From Cloacimonetes bacterium UBA6097 (GTDB taxonomy: Bacteria > Cloacimonadota > Cloacimonadia > Cloacimonadales > Cloacimonadaceae), in the NCBI GenBank assembly GCA_002435865.1, contig DIWV01000013.1, positions 1 to 50,306 on the forward strand: a stretch of 50,306 bases of DNA, in the 5' to 3' direction. The position numbers and the translations under genes were made by a program. Under the pieces are notes generated by a model. That model did no database searches and was not told the origin of the DNA. It saw only the letters and a program-made list of their open reading frames with translations. Numbering within the stretch: position 1 is the first letter of the stretch; each line of letters begins with the position of its first letter. Shown piece after piece: positions 16,486 to 24,881 of this stretch.

Positions 16486-17394
16486 CTAAATTAACCATAC
16501 CACTATTGCCAAAGCACCCAGCAAAGCAGGCACTTTGAGGAAAAAGCGGATTGAATCTTCCGTTTTGAAACGGGGGAAAGCTACTCCTACAAATACGCTG
16601 AACATATAGATGGCAAAGGTTTTAACCAGCATGGAAATGATATTGGTGGCACCACCGAAATAAAGATTCATGAAGAGCACCAGCTTGGCAGCGTTAAAGA
16701 TGCCACGGTTGGTTGCCAGTAGTCCTAAAAAAGAAGCTGAATATTCTGTGGGAGGACCGATTGGAGTTTCCTGCGGTGCAATCACCACAGAGAAGGGGTT
16801 ATACATGGTCATTCCCAGCATGGCAATCATAGCTGCAATTACTGCCAGAGGATTGGTAAACAGCGTCCAGTTAAGGATGCTTCCCTGCTGTGCCATGACA
16901 ATCTCTGTGATATTAAGTGTATGGTATTGCACTGCCAGACTTATTACAGACAAGGCAAAAGGAACTTCAAAAGCTGTCATCTGAGCCAGTCCCCGTGCTA
17001 CGCCTATGGCTGAATACGGATGTCCGCCTTCTCCTGCTCCCAACGCCATTCCCAACTGACCAAAGAAAATGAAGTACATAACCAAAAATACATCACCTGA
17101 AACGGAGTAATTGGAGAACATAACAGAACCCAAAACAGCAGGAATGAACATATATGTACCGATTCCGCCGGCTATGCGGAATACAGGTCCCAGGTAAAAC
17201 ATGATGCCGTGGCTGACAGTAGTGCGCTTGGCATTGTTTTTTATAATATCAATAAAGGGCTGCCAAAACGGAGGTCCCAGTCTTCCCTGCACCCTGGCAA
17301 ATATCTTTGCCACAATACCGTTCAAAGTAAGACCCCAGATAGTAATCACTCCCAATGACAGGAATGAAAGCATTAGTTTAGTTGCAAAACTCAT
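16486..17394 (-). CDS. nuoH: NuoH/MbhM-like membrane subunit
   Basis: The product has about eight membrane helices and the subunit 1 signatures ARVQGRLGPPFWQPFID, GEGGHPYSAIGVARGLAQMTAFEVPF and PIGPPTEYSA. This subunit anchors the peripheral arm and forms the quinone-chamber or ion-entry site in complex I and related hydrogenases. I use the ATG at 17394 (302 residues). It overlaps the previous stop as TAATG and has GGAGGTG upstream; a longer frame to 17511 adds only non-hydrophobic shadow sequence. The protein ends after a final helix without a quinone-specific extension that I can recognise. Confidence 0.9.
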   Translation of the reverse strand: MSFATKLMLSFLSLGVITIWGLTLNGIVAKIFARVQGRLGPPFWQPFIDIIKNNAKRTTVSHGIMFYLGPVFRIAGGIGTYMFIPAVLGSVMFSNYSVSGDVFLVMYFIFFGQLGMALGAGEGGHPYSAIGVARGLAQMTAFEVPFALSVISLAVQYHTLNITEIVMAQQGSILNWTLFTNPLAVIAAMIAMLGMTMYNPFSVVIAPQETPIGPPTEYSASFLGLLATNRGIFNAAKLVLFMNLYFGGATNIISMLVKTFAIYMFSVFVGVAFPRFKTEDSIRFFLKVPALLGALAIVVWLI

Positions 17395-20300
17395 TAGCGG
17401 ACACCTCCGATGATGAATATGACCAGTACATACATAAAGATATGCAGTAGGTAAGTCTGTCCGTTTCCGGTATAAATATATGACAATGTTGCAGCAATGG
17501 AGTGTGTCCATTCAGTAACATTATTCCAGAATTCCGTAATCTTTGGTGTAATCAGCCAGCCCAGAGCTTTTTTGTAATGGGCAAACATATTGTGTGCAAA
17601 ATGCGTAGTCCAGGGTTTATCGGGACGCTCGGCAGCAAACACGATGTTAAATTGTTTCACTTTCTGCACCCTGGCATTTACCAATAGAAGCCATACTAAT
17701 GGAATGCCGAAGACTCCCATGGTTACCATCATTACCAGATTGCCGTTCCAGTTTCCATGTAAGACCGGCGAAGCCAGAGTAATATTATATCCTGTCCAGC
17801 TCAGCCAATCCGGTTTTGTAATAAAACCTGATACTGCACTGGAAATGGGCTTTGTTATATAATTGGGAAACATGGATATACCCATGATTACCATAATAAA
17901 TACAGCCTGGGGTATTATCAGCCAGATAGGAGCTTCCTTAACATCTTTCTGTGCAGGTTTTGCCTGTCCCAAAAAGACAGTGTGGATTAACCGGTACAAA
18001 TACAAAAAGGCAATTGCACTTGCGAAAAAGGCTAATCCTGCCTGGAAATAATGCCCCTGTTCAATCAGTGAGGTATAGATAAACCACTTGGAACCAAATC
18101 CGCTCAAAGGAGGTACTCCTGAAACTGCTATTATTCCCATCAGAACACTTATGAAAGAAATAGGCATCTTTTTTATCAATCCACCCATTTCATACATATT
18201 CCTGGTTCCTGTACGCAGAATAACACCAGTTATTGCCATAAAGATAAGTGCTTTGAAGAATAGATGATTAAAAGCAAGATACAGTCCTGAAACCCAGCCC
18301 AGGTGAGACATTAAGGCAAAGCCCATTATGATATAGCCCAATTGACTCATGCTGGAATATGCCAACAGCTTTTTTACATCTTCCTGGAATACTGCCATGA
18401 GTGCTCCAAAGAATGCCGTCAAAGCACCCAGCCAGCCCAATGCACCAGTTATAAGTCCATTCGCAACCAGAGCATCTTTTGCCATTATCAGTACTATTAG
18501 AAGTCCAAACACTCCTGCTTTGGAAAGGACAGAAGACATTATGGAAGTAAATTCATCCTCAGCTTCTGTATAACTTTCAGGCAGCCAGATATGCACTCCC
18601 AAAGCACCAAGTTTGATCAGAAATCCTATGCCCAGGAAAATAGCTGCCGGTAATCCCATCTGAATCATGTCCGAAAGCAGATAAACAGGTATCTTATGAT
18701 AGAAAGACGGGCTCAATACAAGTCCTGTCAGGATTAAATAAGCTCCTGAAAGAGAAAACAGGATATAGGTTAAAGCTGCTTTCTGTGCATGCTTTCCTCT
18801 TAAAATCAGCAAGTAAGAAGATAGAGTCATGAATTCCCAGGTTAGGAAAAACTCCAGTTTAGTACAAGCTTGCAACAGATTGCCCAGAGAGAATATCAGC
18901 ATTACGAGTAAGGGGAATAAACCTGCTTTGTTATCTTTGTAATGCATAAACCCGAATATCTGAACCAATGAACCACCTATCAGGATGATTCCAAATAAAC
19001 TGCCAATTCCCAGCAGTTTACCCCAGAAAAACATCCAGCCCCAATATGCAATCAGACCGATAGCTATAAATCCTTTGGTTTTCATGGGAAGGAAGTCTAT
19101 TATCATAAAAGCCAAAAACGCCATGAGCGGATACATCATTCCACTTGATAAATGGTAAACCTTGGTTGTTATCAGCAAAGAAACCAGGATCATCAGCACC
19201 GTGCCAAACATAAGCGAAACAAGCTTAGGAATGGGCATGGTTTCAATCAGGGCATCTTCTTCGTTTTTCTTAACCGCAAATCCCAGCCATCTCAGCAGAT
19301 ACACTGCTTCCAGTAAAGAGCCTGCCAGCAGGGCAGACAGTGATACCCAAGCTCCGTTTCCTGCCAATGCTCTGACTAATTCCACTTTGGCAAAGAAAGA
19401 TGGAAAAGGAGGAAAGCCGGTTAATGCCAGGATAAAGATTCCGAATAAAGCAAGCAGTAGGCTGTTCTTGCTCAGAACACTCCAGGATTTGGTTGTTTCC
19501 TTTTTTATTAAGCCAGCCAGCCAGAACAAGCCAGACTTGGCAAAGAAATTGGTTACAAACAGTCCAGCTGCAATCATTAGTATGCTGGATTGTGACAGAT
19601 TAAATCCTGATAAGCCTGTCAGGACAAATATTATCAATCCTGTCTGCGCTGTTGATGAATAACCCAAAAGCCTTCCGGCGTTCTTTTGCCTGAGAGCAAC
19701 AAGATTGGAAAAGAAGAAACTTATCAGGCCTGCACCTGCAAGTAATGGCATAAACTCAGCAGGCAACAAAGGCAGTAATTTGTAAAAGAAAAATAATAAT
19801 GCGCCTGTATTTATGGTTGAAATCACAGCTGCAATTCCGCTATGAGCCGATTGATAAACATCCAGAGCCCATCCGTTAGCAGGGAATGGCTTCAATTCTA
19901 TAACAATAGCCATGATTATTAAATACAAGGCAATCCTATATCCCGGAGACATCAAAACACCCATATTTATCCAGGTATCAATATTTAATGTACCTGTATA
20001 ACGATAAGCAAAAGCTATCCCAATCAGGAAAAAAGAACTTGCCAATCCGCCTGCAAGCATATACTTGAAGCCTGCCGCCATTGCGTTCTTGGATGATTTC
20101 AAACCAATCAGTGCATAAGTTGCAATAGATAAGATTTCCAGGAACACAAAGCCATTAAAGATATCACGGGTAAGAATAAGTCCATTCGCTCCTAAAAGCA
20201 AAAGCAGTAAAAGCGATATTGACTGTACACTTTCCCTTGCCAGTCTTTTGGCAAGATACAACCCTGCGAGAAGCCCCATAATGTTAACGAAAGAAAGCAG

Positions 20301-20546
20301 GATTGCTTCCTTAAAGCCGAAACCCAGGGCAATGGATAATGGTGCGCCAAAGCCTGCCGTGAATACCTGGCTTTCTGTCATAGCAGTAAAATCTGCCTGC
20401 ATCAAACGAGCTAAACTAAGTCCGACACTGGCAGCCAGTGCAAGGTAAAAAATTCCCAGGCTTATACGCCTGTCTGCTTTATCAACAAATGGAACCAGAA
20501 ACGCTCCGGCCAGAAAAACAGCTATCAGATAAAGAGGATTTACCAT
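17394..20546 (-). CDS. Double antiporter subunit: two MrpD/NuoL-M-N modules fused
   Basis: The 1050-residue protein holds two complete proton-translocating antiporter-type modules in a row, about residues 1-490 and 500-960, with more than 25 predicted membrane helices. In the first, the key helix-5 Glu is E137 (FVFLEILS) and the helix-7 Lys is K161 (GFKYMLAGG). In the second, the Glu is E571 (LTWEFMTLSS), but the Lys position is T593 in AALTYILFSLSG. Typical motifs of the second half are HIWLPESYTEAEDEF and KKLLAYSSMSQLGYI. In related Mrp/MBH systems these modules are separate genes. It overlaps mrpC by 7 bases with a GAGGAG site. Confidence 0.88.
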   Translation of the reverse strand: MVNPLYLIAVFLAGAFLVPFVDKADRRISLGIFYLALAASVGLSLARLMQADFTAMTESQVFTAGFGAPLSIALGFGFKEAILLSFVNIMGLLAGLYLAKRLARESVQSISLLLLLLLGANGLILTRDIFNGFVFLEILSIATYALIGLKSSKNAMAAGFKYMLAGGLASSFFLIGIAFAYRYTGTLNIDTWINMGVLMSPGYRIALYLIIMAIVIELKPFPANGWALDVYQSAHSGIAAVISTINTGALLFFFYKLLPLLPAEFMPLLAGAGLISFFFSNLVALRQKNAGRLLGYSSTAQTGLIIFVLTGLSGFNLSQSSILMIAAGLFVTNFFAKSGLFWLAGLIKKETTKSWSVLSKNSLLLALFGIFILALTGFPPFPSFFAKVELVRALAGNGAWVSLSALLAGSLLEAVYLLRWLGFAVKKNEEDALIETMPIPKLVSLMFGTVLMILVSLLITTKVYHLSSGMMYPLMAFLAFMIIDFLPMKTKGFIAIGLIAYWGWMFFWGKLLGIGSLFGIILIGGSLVQIFGFMHYKDNKAGLFPLLVMLIFSLGNLLQACTKLEFFLTWEFMTLSSYLLILRGKHAQKAALTYILFSLSGAYLILTGLVLSPSFYHKIPVYLLSDMIQMGLPAAIFLGIGFLIKLGALGVHIWLPESYTEAEDEFTSIMSSVLSKAGVFGLLIVLIMAKDALVANGLITGALGWLGALTAFFGALMAVFQEDVKKLLAYSSMSQLGYIIMGFALMSHLGWVSGLYLAFNHLFFKALIFMAITGVILRTGTRNMYEMGGLIKKMPISFISVLMGIIAVSGVPPLSGFGSKWFIYTSLIEQGHYFQAGLAFFASAIAFLYLYRLIHTVFLGQAKPAQKDVKEAPIWLIIPQAVFIMVIMGISMFPNYITKPISSAVSGFITKPDWLSWTGYNITLASPVLHGNWNGNLVMMVTMGVFGIPLVWLLLVNARVQKVKQFNIVFAAERPDKPWTTHFAHNMFAHYKKALGWLITPKITEFWNNVTEWTHSIAATLSYIYTGNGQTYLLHIFMYVLVIFIIGGVR

Positions 20547-20911
20547 TTTTGCTCCTCAAAATCATCAATATTCAGGCTGCGACCTGTTTTGTGCATTCGG
20601 ATTGCATAAGCCAGCATCAAAGCAGTCACTGCCAGTCCGATAACGATTGCAGTTAAAACCAGTGCTGAAGGAACAGGATCCACCACTTTATCGACAGCCT
20701 GCATCCCTGCTGCAGCACCTTGTGCAGTGCTGACTGCATCATTAATTATTGGAGCTGTCTTACCTTTAATATATCCTATTGCTACCAATACTAGATTTAT
20801 CCCTGTATCAACTATGGCAAAACCGATAATTATCCTTATCAGGTTTTTCCTGGTCAGCATTGCCCAGATTCCTATAATAATCAGCATCAGTCCATGTATC
20901 AGGATAATCAT
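20540..20911 (-). CDS. mrpC: MrpC/NuoK-like subunit
   Basis: This 123-residue protein has three membrane helices with the pattern RKNLIRIIIGFAIVDTGINL and a closing DPVPSALVLTAIVIGLAVTA, typical of MnhC/MrpC and homologous to NuoK. The loop between helices 2 and 3 (about 50-80) is longer than usual and rich in Ala. It is part of the ion-translocating core. Coding overlaps with both neighbours (4 and 7 bases) indicate translational coupling. Confidence 0.9.
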   Translation of the reverse strand: MIILIHGLMLIIIGIWAMLTRKNLIRIIIGFAIVDTGINLVLVAIGYIKGKTAPIINDAVSTAQGAAAGMQAVDKVVDPVPSALVLTAIVIGLAVTALMLAYAIRMHKTGRSLNIDDFEEQKW

Positions 20912-21606
20912 TCATCACCTCCGTCACTTTGAAGAGAATCCAGCATGCCTGACATTTCAGAACCTACTTTTAAGCCAATAAAACTGTATATCAACGGAAC
21001 TGCTCCAGCGGAAAACAACTTTCCCCATTGCCCCAGGTTTAACCATCTAGGGTCAAGGAAATGATTTAATCCCAAAAGTAATAAACCTGCCAATCCTATG
21101 AAAACGTAAGCTATTCCGGACAATGATTCAGTAAACTGGATTACAGAATGAGAAAAAGTAAAATGTTCCTGTGCCATTAAAAGCAATAAAAACGCGGATG
21201 CCAAGACTACTCCTCCGGGAAAACCTCCTCCCGGAGTCAGGTGTCCGTGTGTGAAAATATAAATACCAAACAATATAATCAGAGGTGCCAGCAAATCTGC
21301 ACCTGATTTGAGTATTTCGGAACCGTGTCTGCGTTTGCTTTTTATCGAGTTCTTCCTTTTCAGGAAGAAACCCACACCGGCAGTTGCCAGAAACAAAACA
21401 GTCACTTCACCCAATGTATCGAGTCCACGGTAAGTTACAACAACAGAGGTAACAGCATTTGGCATGTTAAGGTCTGCTGCGGAACCGTAAACATAATTCG
21501 CGGCAAGGTTATTCAGCTGTGTTGGAGTAAAATACTCTGTTGCCAAAGGCAGAAACAGCCAGCCCATTCCAATCAGGACAAGAGCAATCAATAAATATTT
21601 AATCAT
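20908..21606 (-). CDS. mrpB: MrpB-like subunit with N-terminal MbhE-like domain
   Basis: The 232-residue product combines an N-terminal stretch (about 1-85) like the end of MrpA/MbhE (SVVVTYRGLDTLGEVTVLFLA) with an MnhB/MbhF domain (about 95-225). The latter carries the hallmark HGHLTPGGGFPGGVVLASAF. In classic Mrp systems the first part belongs to MrpA. This domain distribution resembles that of archaeal membrane-bound hydrogenase operons. The gene overlaps the preceding DUF4040 gene by 8 bases with AAGGAGC as ribosome site. Confidence 0.88.
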   Translation of the reverse strand: MIKYLLIALVLIGMGWLFLPLATEYFTPTQLNNLAANYVYGSAADLNMPNAVTSVVVTYRGLDTLGEVTVLFLATAGVGFFLKRKNSIKSKRRHGSEILKSGADLLAPLIILFGIYIFTHGHLTPGGGFPGGVVLASAFLLLLMAQEHFTFSHSVIQFTESLSGIAYVFIGLAGLLLLGLNHFLDPRWLNLGQWGKLFSAGAVPLIYSFIGLKVGSEMSGMLDSLQSDGGDE

Positions 21607-21856
21607 CGTGAGTGCTCCTTCTGTCTTTGATATGTTTCAAGGCATATAAAAATACCACTGTTGTTAATCCGGAGCCAATAGCAGCTTCTGTCATTGCAAC
21701 ATCAGGAGCTGAAACCAATAAAAACATAATCGAAGCCAAAAGACTGATTATACCACTGGCAATTATTGCATTAAGAGTTTTCTTAGTTAAAACAGCATAA
21801 ACTGCAGCCATTAAACTAATGATTGCCAATACTATCGTTAAGATTGTTTCAATCAT
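21599..21856 (-). CDS. DUF4040 / MbhD-like subunit (MrpA C-terminal fragment equivalent)
   Basis: An 85-residue three-helix membrane protein with LTKKTLNAIIASGIISLLAS and SAPDVAMTEAAIGSGLTTVV, the signature of the DUF4040 segment of MrpA and of free-standing MbhD. The ATG at 21856 overlaps the mrpG stop; GAGG 7 bases upstream favours it over an ATG four codons earlier. MrpA is thus split: its DUF4040 part is here, its MbhE part is at the front of mrpB, and its antiporter part is presumably one half of the double-module protein. Confidence 0.88.
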   Translation of the reverse strand: MIETILTIVLAIISLMAAVYAVLTKKTLNAIIASGIISLLASIMFLLVSAPDVAMTEAAIGSGLTTVVFLYALKHIKDRRSTHDD

Positions 21857-22187
21857 TGTCAACCTCATCCGGATAATCTTCTTCCAGATTATCCCTGACC
21901 GATTTCTCTGTCAGTTTGATTCCTGAATAATGTGCTGCTCTTGCCAAAGCATGTGAACTGATGGGATTGGTTATAATGATAAACAGTACAAGCAAAACGA
22001 TTTTTCCAATCCAGCCCGGCACTGCTATTCCTACACCAAGAAAAGCCAGCATTGAACCTAATGTTGTTGCTTTTGTTCCAGTCTGCATACGGTTATAAAC
22101 ATCCGGCATCCTGAAGGCTCCCAAAGCTCCGATAAAAATTATAATTGCTCCCAAAAGGGATATTACTGCACCAATTAACTGCATCAT
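21849..22187 (-). CDS. mrpG: MrpG subunit
   Basis: The 112-residue protein has three membrane helices and the MnhG/MrpG signature FRMPDVYNRMQTGTKATTLG (about residues 26-45), followed by an acidic tail. MrpG is a small subunit needed for assembly and cation transport in Mrp antiporters. Start and stop overlap the neighbours (ATGA at the mrpF junction). Confidence 0.92.
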   Translation of the reverse strand: MMQLIGAVISLLGAIIIFIGALGAFRMPDVYNRMQTGTKATTLGSMLAFLGVGIAVPGWIGKIVLLVLFIIITNPISSHALARAAHYSGIKLTEKSVRDNLEEDYPDEVDND

Positions 22188-22453
22188 AATCCACCTTCCA
22201 GATAACGGGCAACAGCGATCACACCCAAAAAACTAAGCAAGGCATAAACCATCGCCACATCAAGATAGATAACTCTTTGGGCTATCACAGAAATGAAAAC
22301 AATAACAGATATCCCGGCAATTGTCATAATATCAAACGCGACCACTCTGTCTGCAGAAGTCGGACCTTTGATAAATCTTACAAAAGCCAGTGCCATTGCT
22401 GCCATTAGCACATAGAATGCAGTATTAAAAATGATTGCGGTGATACTATCCAA
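22184..22453 (-). CDS. mrpF: MrpF subunit (TTG start)
   Basis: The 89-residue, three-helix protein shows KGPTSADRVVAFDIMTIAG and LDVAMVYALLSFLGVIAVARYLE, diagnostic of MnhF/MrpF. Its start codon is TTG, overlapping the mrpE stop, and is compensated by the extended Shine-Dalgarno sequence GGAGGTGAT just upstream. It sits between mrpE and mrpG, as in known Mrp operons. Confidence 0.92.
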   Translation of the reverse strand: MDSITAIIFNTAFYVLMAAMALAFVRFIKGPTSADRVVAFDIMTIAGISVIVFISVIAQRVIYLDVAMVYALLSFLGVIAVARYLEGGL

Positions 22454-22940
22454 AAATCACCTCCAGGTATTCTTCAAATATCGAAACGATAGCTTTTGTA
22501 GTGGTTTCAATATCATCTGTCTGTATATCAATCCAGTGAATATAAAAATATTCTCCCTGGGTTTCAACTGTCATTGTACCGGGTGTAAGCGTAATTGAAT
22601 TTGCCAGAATCAGCCTGCCCAAGGGGCTTTTTAGCCTGGTATGCACTTTCACAATTCCGGGATTGATGGGAAGCCGTGGAGATAAAACTCTGCCAGCCAC
22701 ATCAATTGTGCTTTTTACCAGCTCTCTTAGAAACACAAACAGGTACATAAAAGCACAGCATATTGCCTTGGGGCTCAGGTGGATATTCCCCAATGCCTTT
22801 GCTTTGGATGCAAACAGCAGACTGATAACAAGTGACGATACACCTGCAATAATCAGTTCATCCCTGTCAGTACCTGCCAAAATAATCCATAAAACAAACA
22901 GGATGATAAACAAAATAATTCCGGGCTTAAGCTTTCGCAT
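22446..22940 (-). CDS. mrpE: MrpE subunit, first gene of the operon
   Basis: The 164-residue protein has two or three N-terminal membrane helices and a C-terminal domain with LRELVKSTIDVAGRVLSP, LANSITLTPGTMTVE and YIHWID, the MnhE/MrpE pattern. It opens the twelve-gene minus-strand operon that runs to 12286 with gaps of at most 9 bases. GGAGGT precedes the ATG. The upstream region contains a TATAAT box on the minus strand but no well-spaced -35 box that I trust. Confidence 0.9.
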   Translation of the reverse strand: MRKLKPGIILFIILFVLWIILAGTDRDELIIAGVSSLVISLLFASKAKALGNIHLSPKAICCAFMYLFVFLRELVKSTIDVAGRVLSPRLPINPGIVKVHTRLKSPLGRLILANSITLTPGTMTVETQGEYFYIHWIDIQTDDIETTTKAIVSIFEEYLEVIFG

Positions 22941-23301
22941 AAGACCTCCGTTTCTTTATTCAAATAAATACTGTTATGTTACTATACTACTGAAATTGAA
23001 TGCATTTAGAACTCAATTTAAAACATTATATTACTCAAAGATGATTTTAAGGCAACTTTTGTCAAGGACAACAATTGCCATTTTTGTTCCAATGTATGTT
23101 GTAAATATTATAATTCAACCTTAATAAAAAGGCAATAATTAGTAAAGTAAAAAAATTATATCTTTTGAGTTTTAGTCGTCATGGCTTCTATTGCAGATTG
23201 GAAGGGAAATTGCTTGACTAAATACATGTGATCAATTATAAGGAAATTCTTTATTAACAATAACATAAGAACGAGGAGATACTTCCGGAAGGAATGATGT
23301 T
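22941..23301. other. Divergent intergenic region between mrpE and the M23 gene
   Basis: About 360 AT-rich bases with no gene. It must hold the promoter of the large minus-strand operon and it holds a good promoter for the plus-strand peptidase gene (23214-23242). No riboswitch or strong hairpin was recognised. Confidence 0.6.
23214..23242 (+). promoter_or_regulatory. Sigma-70-type promoter of the M23-thiN operon
   Basis: TTGACT and TATAAG are separated by exactly 17 bases, 60 bases before the ATG at 23302. This is the closest match to the sigma-70 consensus in the window. Confidence 0.6.
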
Positions 23302-24231
23302 ATGGATCCCTTTAAAGTACAGAGACGTTGGAAAGTAAGCTACCAGTATGGACTGGACGGTATCAGGCGGGAACTGAATCTCTCCCGGTTTGTTCTGTCC
23401 ATTATTGCAGTTTTCCTTATCTGTGTTTTTGCGCTCGCATTTTTGTATATTGTTAAGCTGCAGGATATCAGCCAGACCCAGAAAAGCCTGGTAAACGTGC
23501 AGAAAGAAAACATCCTGCTCAGGCAGAAACTGGATTATTATTCAGCTATTATTGATACTATCTATCAAAAGCTGGATACACTCAAACTGTTTGAAAACAA
23601 ACCGGGAGATTCCGATAAATTATATCCTTTTTACAAAGAAGGACATGAAGAATCGGATTTGGATAATACATTTGTTTATGATACATACCTTGACGGACTT
23701 GTAAATTCTTCCGGACAACAAATTAAACAGATTACTGCCGCTCTCAGCCTGGATATTTTTTCATCAGGACCTGTAGCATCTATTACAGTCGATAATCTTT
23801 TAAATACAAACAGTGGTCCTTCTATTTACCCTACTTTCGGCAGGTGGTCAGATGGCTGGGGTACAAGGATGCATCCATTTTATAACCATCTTTATTTCCA
23901 TTACGGAGTCGATATTGCCAATAAAACAGGTACTCCTATTTATGCCACCGGAGACGGAAAGGTTTCACTTACAGGTTATGATCCCGAATACGGCAAACTG
24001 ATAAAGATAAAGCATACCAACGGTTTTGAAACCAGATACGGACACCTTCATAACTTCCGGGTGGCTAACGGTGATTTTGTCCATAAGGGTCAAATCATAG
24101 CTTTAATGGGAGATACGGGTATGTCTACAGGTCCGCATTTGCATTATGAGGTTCTAATTGATGGTAAAAAAGTAAATCCCTTGTATTACCTGAACCGTAT
24201 TGATGATGCAGTTTATTACGCTAAAAGATGA
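23302..24231 (+). CDS. Membrane-anchored M23 (LytM-type) peptidase
   Basis: The 309-residue protein has a cytoplasmic N-terminal stretch, one membrane helix (about 29-53), a coiled coil (about 55-95) and a C-terminal M23 zinc-peptidase domain (about 175-295). The metal ligands are complete: H200-x3-D204 in HYGVD, and H279-L-H281 in GPHLHYE, with an upstream GTRMHPF. M23 enzymes cut peptidoglycan cross-links. With all ligands present this one should be active rather than an EnvC-like activator. The ribosome site is GGAAGG. Its stop overlaps the next start as ATGA. Confidence 0.92.
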   Translation: MDPFKVQRRWKVSYQYGLDGIRRELNLSRFVLSIIAVFLICVFALAFLYIVKLQDISQTQKSLVNVQKENILLRQKLDYYSAIIDTIYQKLDTLKLFENKPGDSDKLYPFYKEGHEESDLDNTFVYDTYLDGLVNSSGQQIKQITAALSLDIFSSGPVASITVDNLLNTNSGPSIYPTFGRWSDGWGTRMHPFYNHLYFHYGVDIANKTGTPIYATGDGKVSLTGYDPEYGKLIKIKHTNGFETRYGHLHNFRVANGDFVHKGQIIALMGDTGMSTGPHLHYEVLIDGKKVNPLYYLNRIDDAVYYAKR

Positions 24232-24881
24232 ACTCATTCTTTCAAAAAGCCTGGCTGATTACCAACTTTTCGCCTGATACAATTGTCACAGGTTATCAAA
24301 CAATAAAAGAAAATGACCTGATTATTGCTGTTGATGGCGGATACCGGAAGTGCATGGAATTAAACTTAACTCCCCAACTTTTAATCGGCGATTTAGATTC
24401 CATAGAGCCGGCTTTATTAGCCGAAATCCCCTCATCCTGCCAGAGAATAGTTTATCCGCGTGAAAAAGATGAAACCGATACCCAACTTGCGCTGCAGTAT
24501 TGTATCAAAGAAAACATCCCCGAAGTTATTATCTGCAACGGATTAACCGGCAGATTTGACCATTCTCTGGCTCTCATCCAAAACCTGCTGCAAGCACATC
24601 AGAATGGGATTAAAGCCATGATAGTCAGCCAGACCCAGATTATCACTATCCTGGATGAAACAAATATAATGGAATATCCTGTGAATACAATCCTGTCATT
24701 AATATCTTTATCGGAAAGAACAGAATTTGTTTCTTCCCGGGGACTTGCCTATCCGCTGGATAATGTAACTCTCTACAACTGGCAGTCCAAAGGTATCAGC
24801 AACACAATATCAGAACCTACACAATACATTAAGCTCTCATCAGGCACTGTCCTGGCTGTTATTACACCAGTATTATTTTAA
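24228..24881 (+). CDS. thiN: Thiamine pyrophosphokinase
   Basis: The 217-residue product carries the TPK signatures AVDGGYRK, LIGDLDSIEP, YPREKDETDTQLAL and GLTGRFDHSLA, plus a C-terminal SSRGLAYPL and GISNTIS. The enzyme transfers pyrophosphate from ATP to thiamine. It overlaps the M23 gene by 4 bases and is probably co-transcribed. No other thiamine gene and no TPP riboswitch was seen. Its 3' end overlaps by 9 bases with the end of the convergent LVIVD gene. Confidence 0.92.
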   Translation: MNSFFQKAWLITNFSPDTIVTGYQTIKENDLIIAVDGGYRKCMELNLTPQLLIGDLDSIEPALLAEIPSSCQRIVYPREKDETDTQLALQYCIKENIPEVIICNGLTGRFDHSLALIQNLLQAHQNGIKAMIVSQTQIITILDETNIMEYPVNTILSLISLSERTEFVSSRGLAYPLDNVTLYNWQSKGISNTISEPTQYIKLSSGTVLAVITPVLF

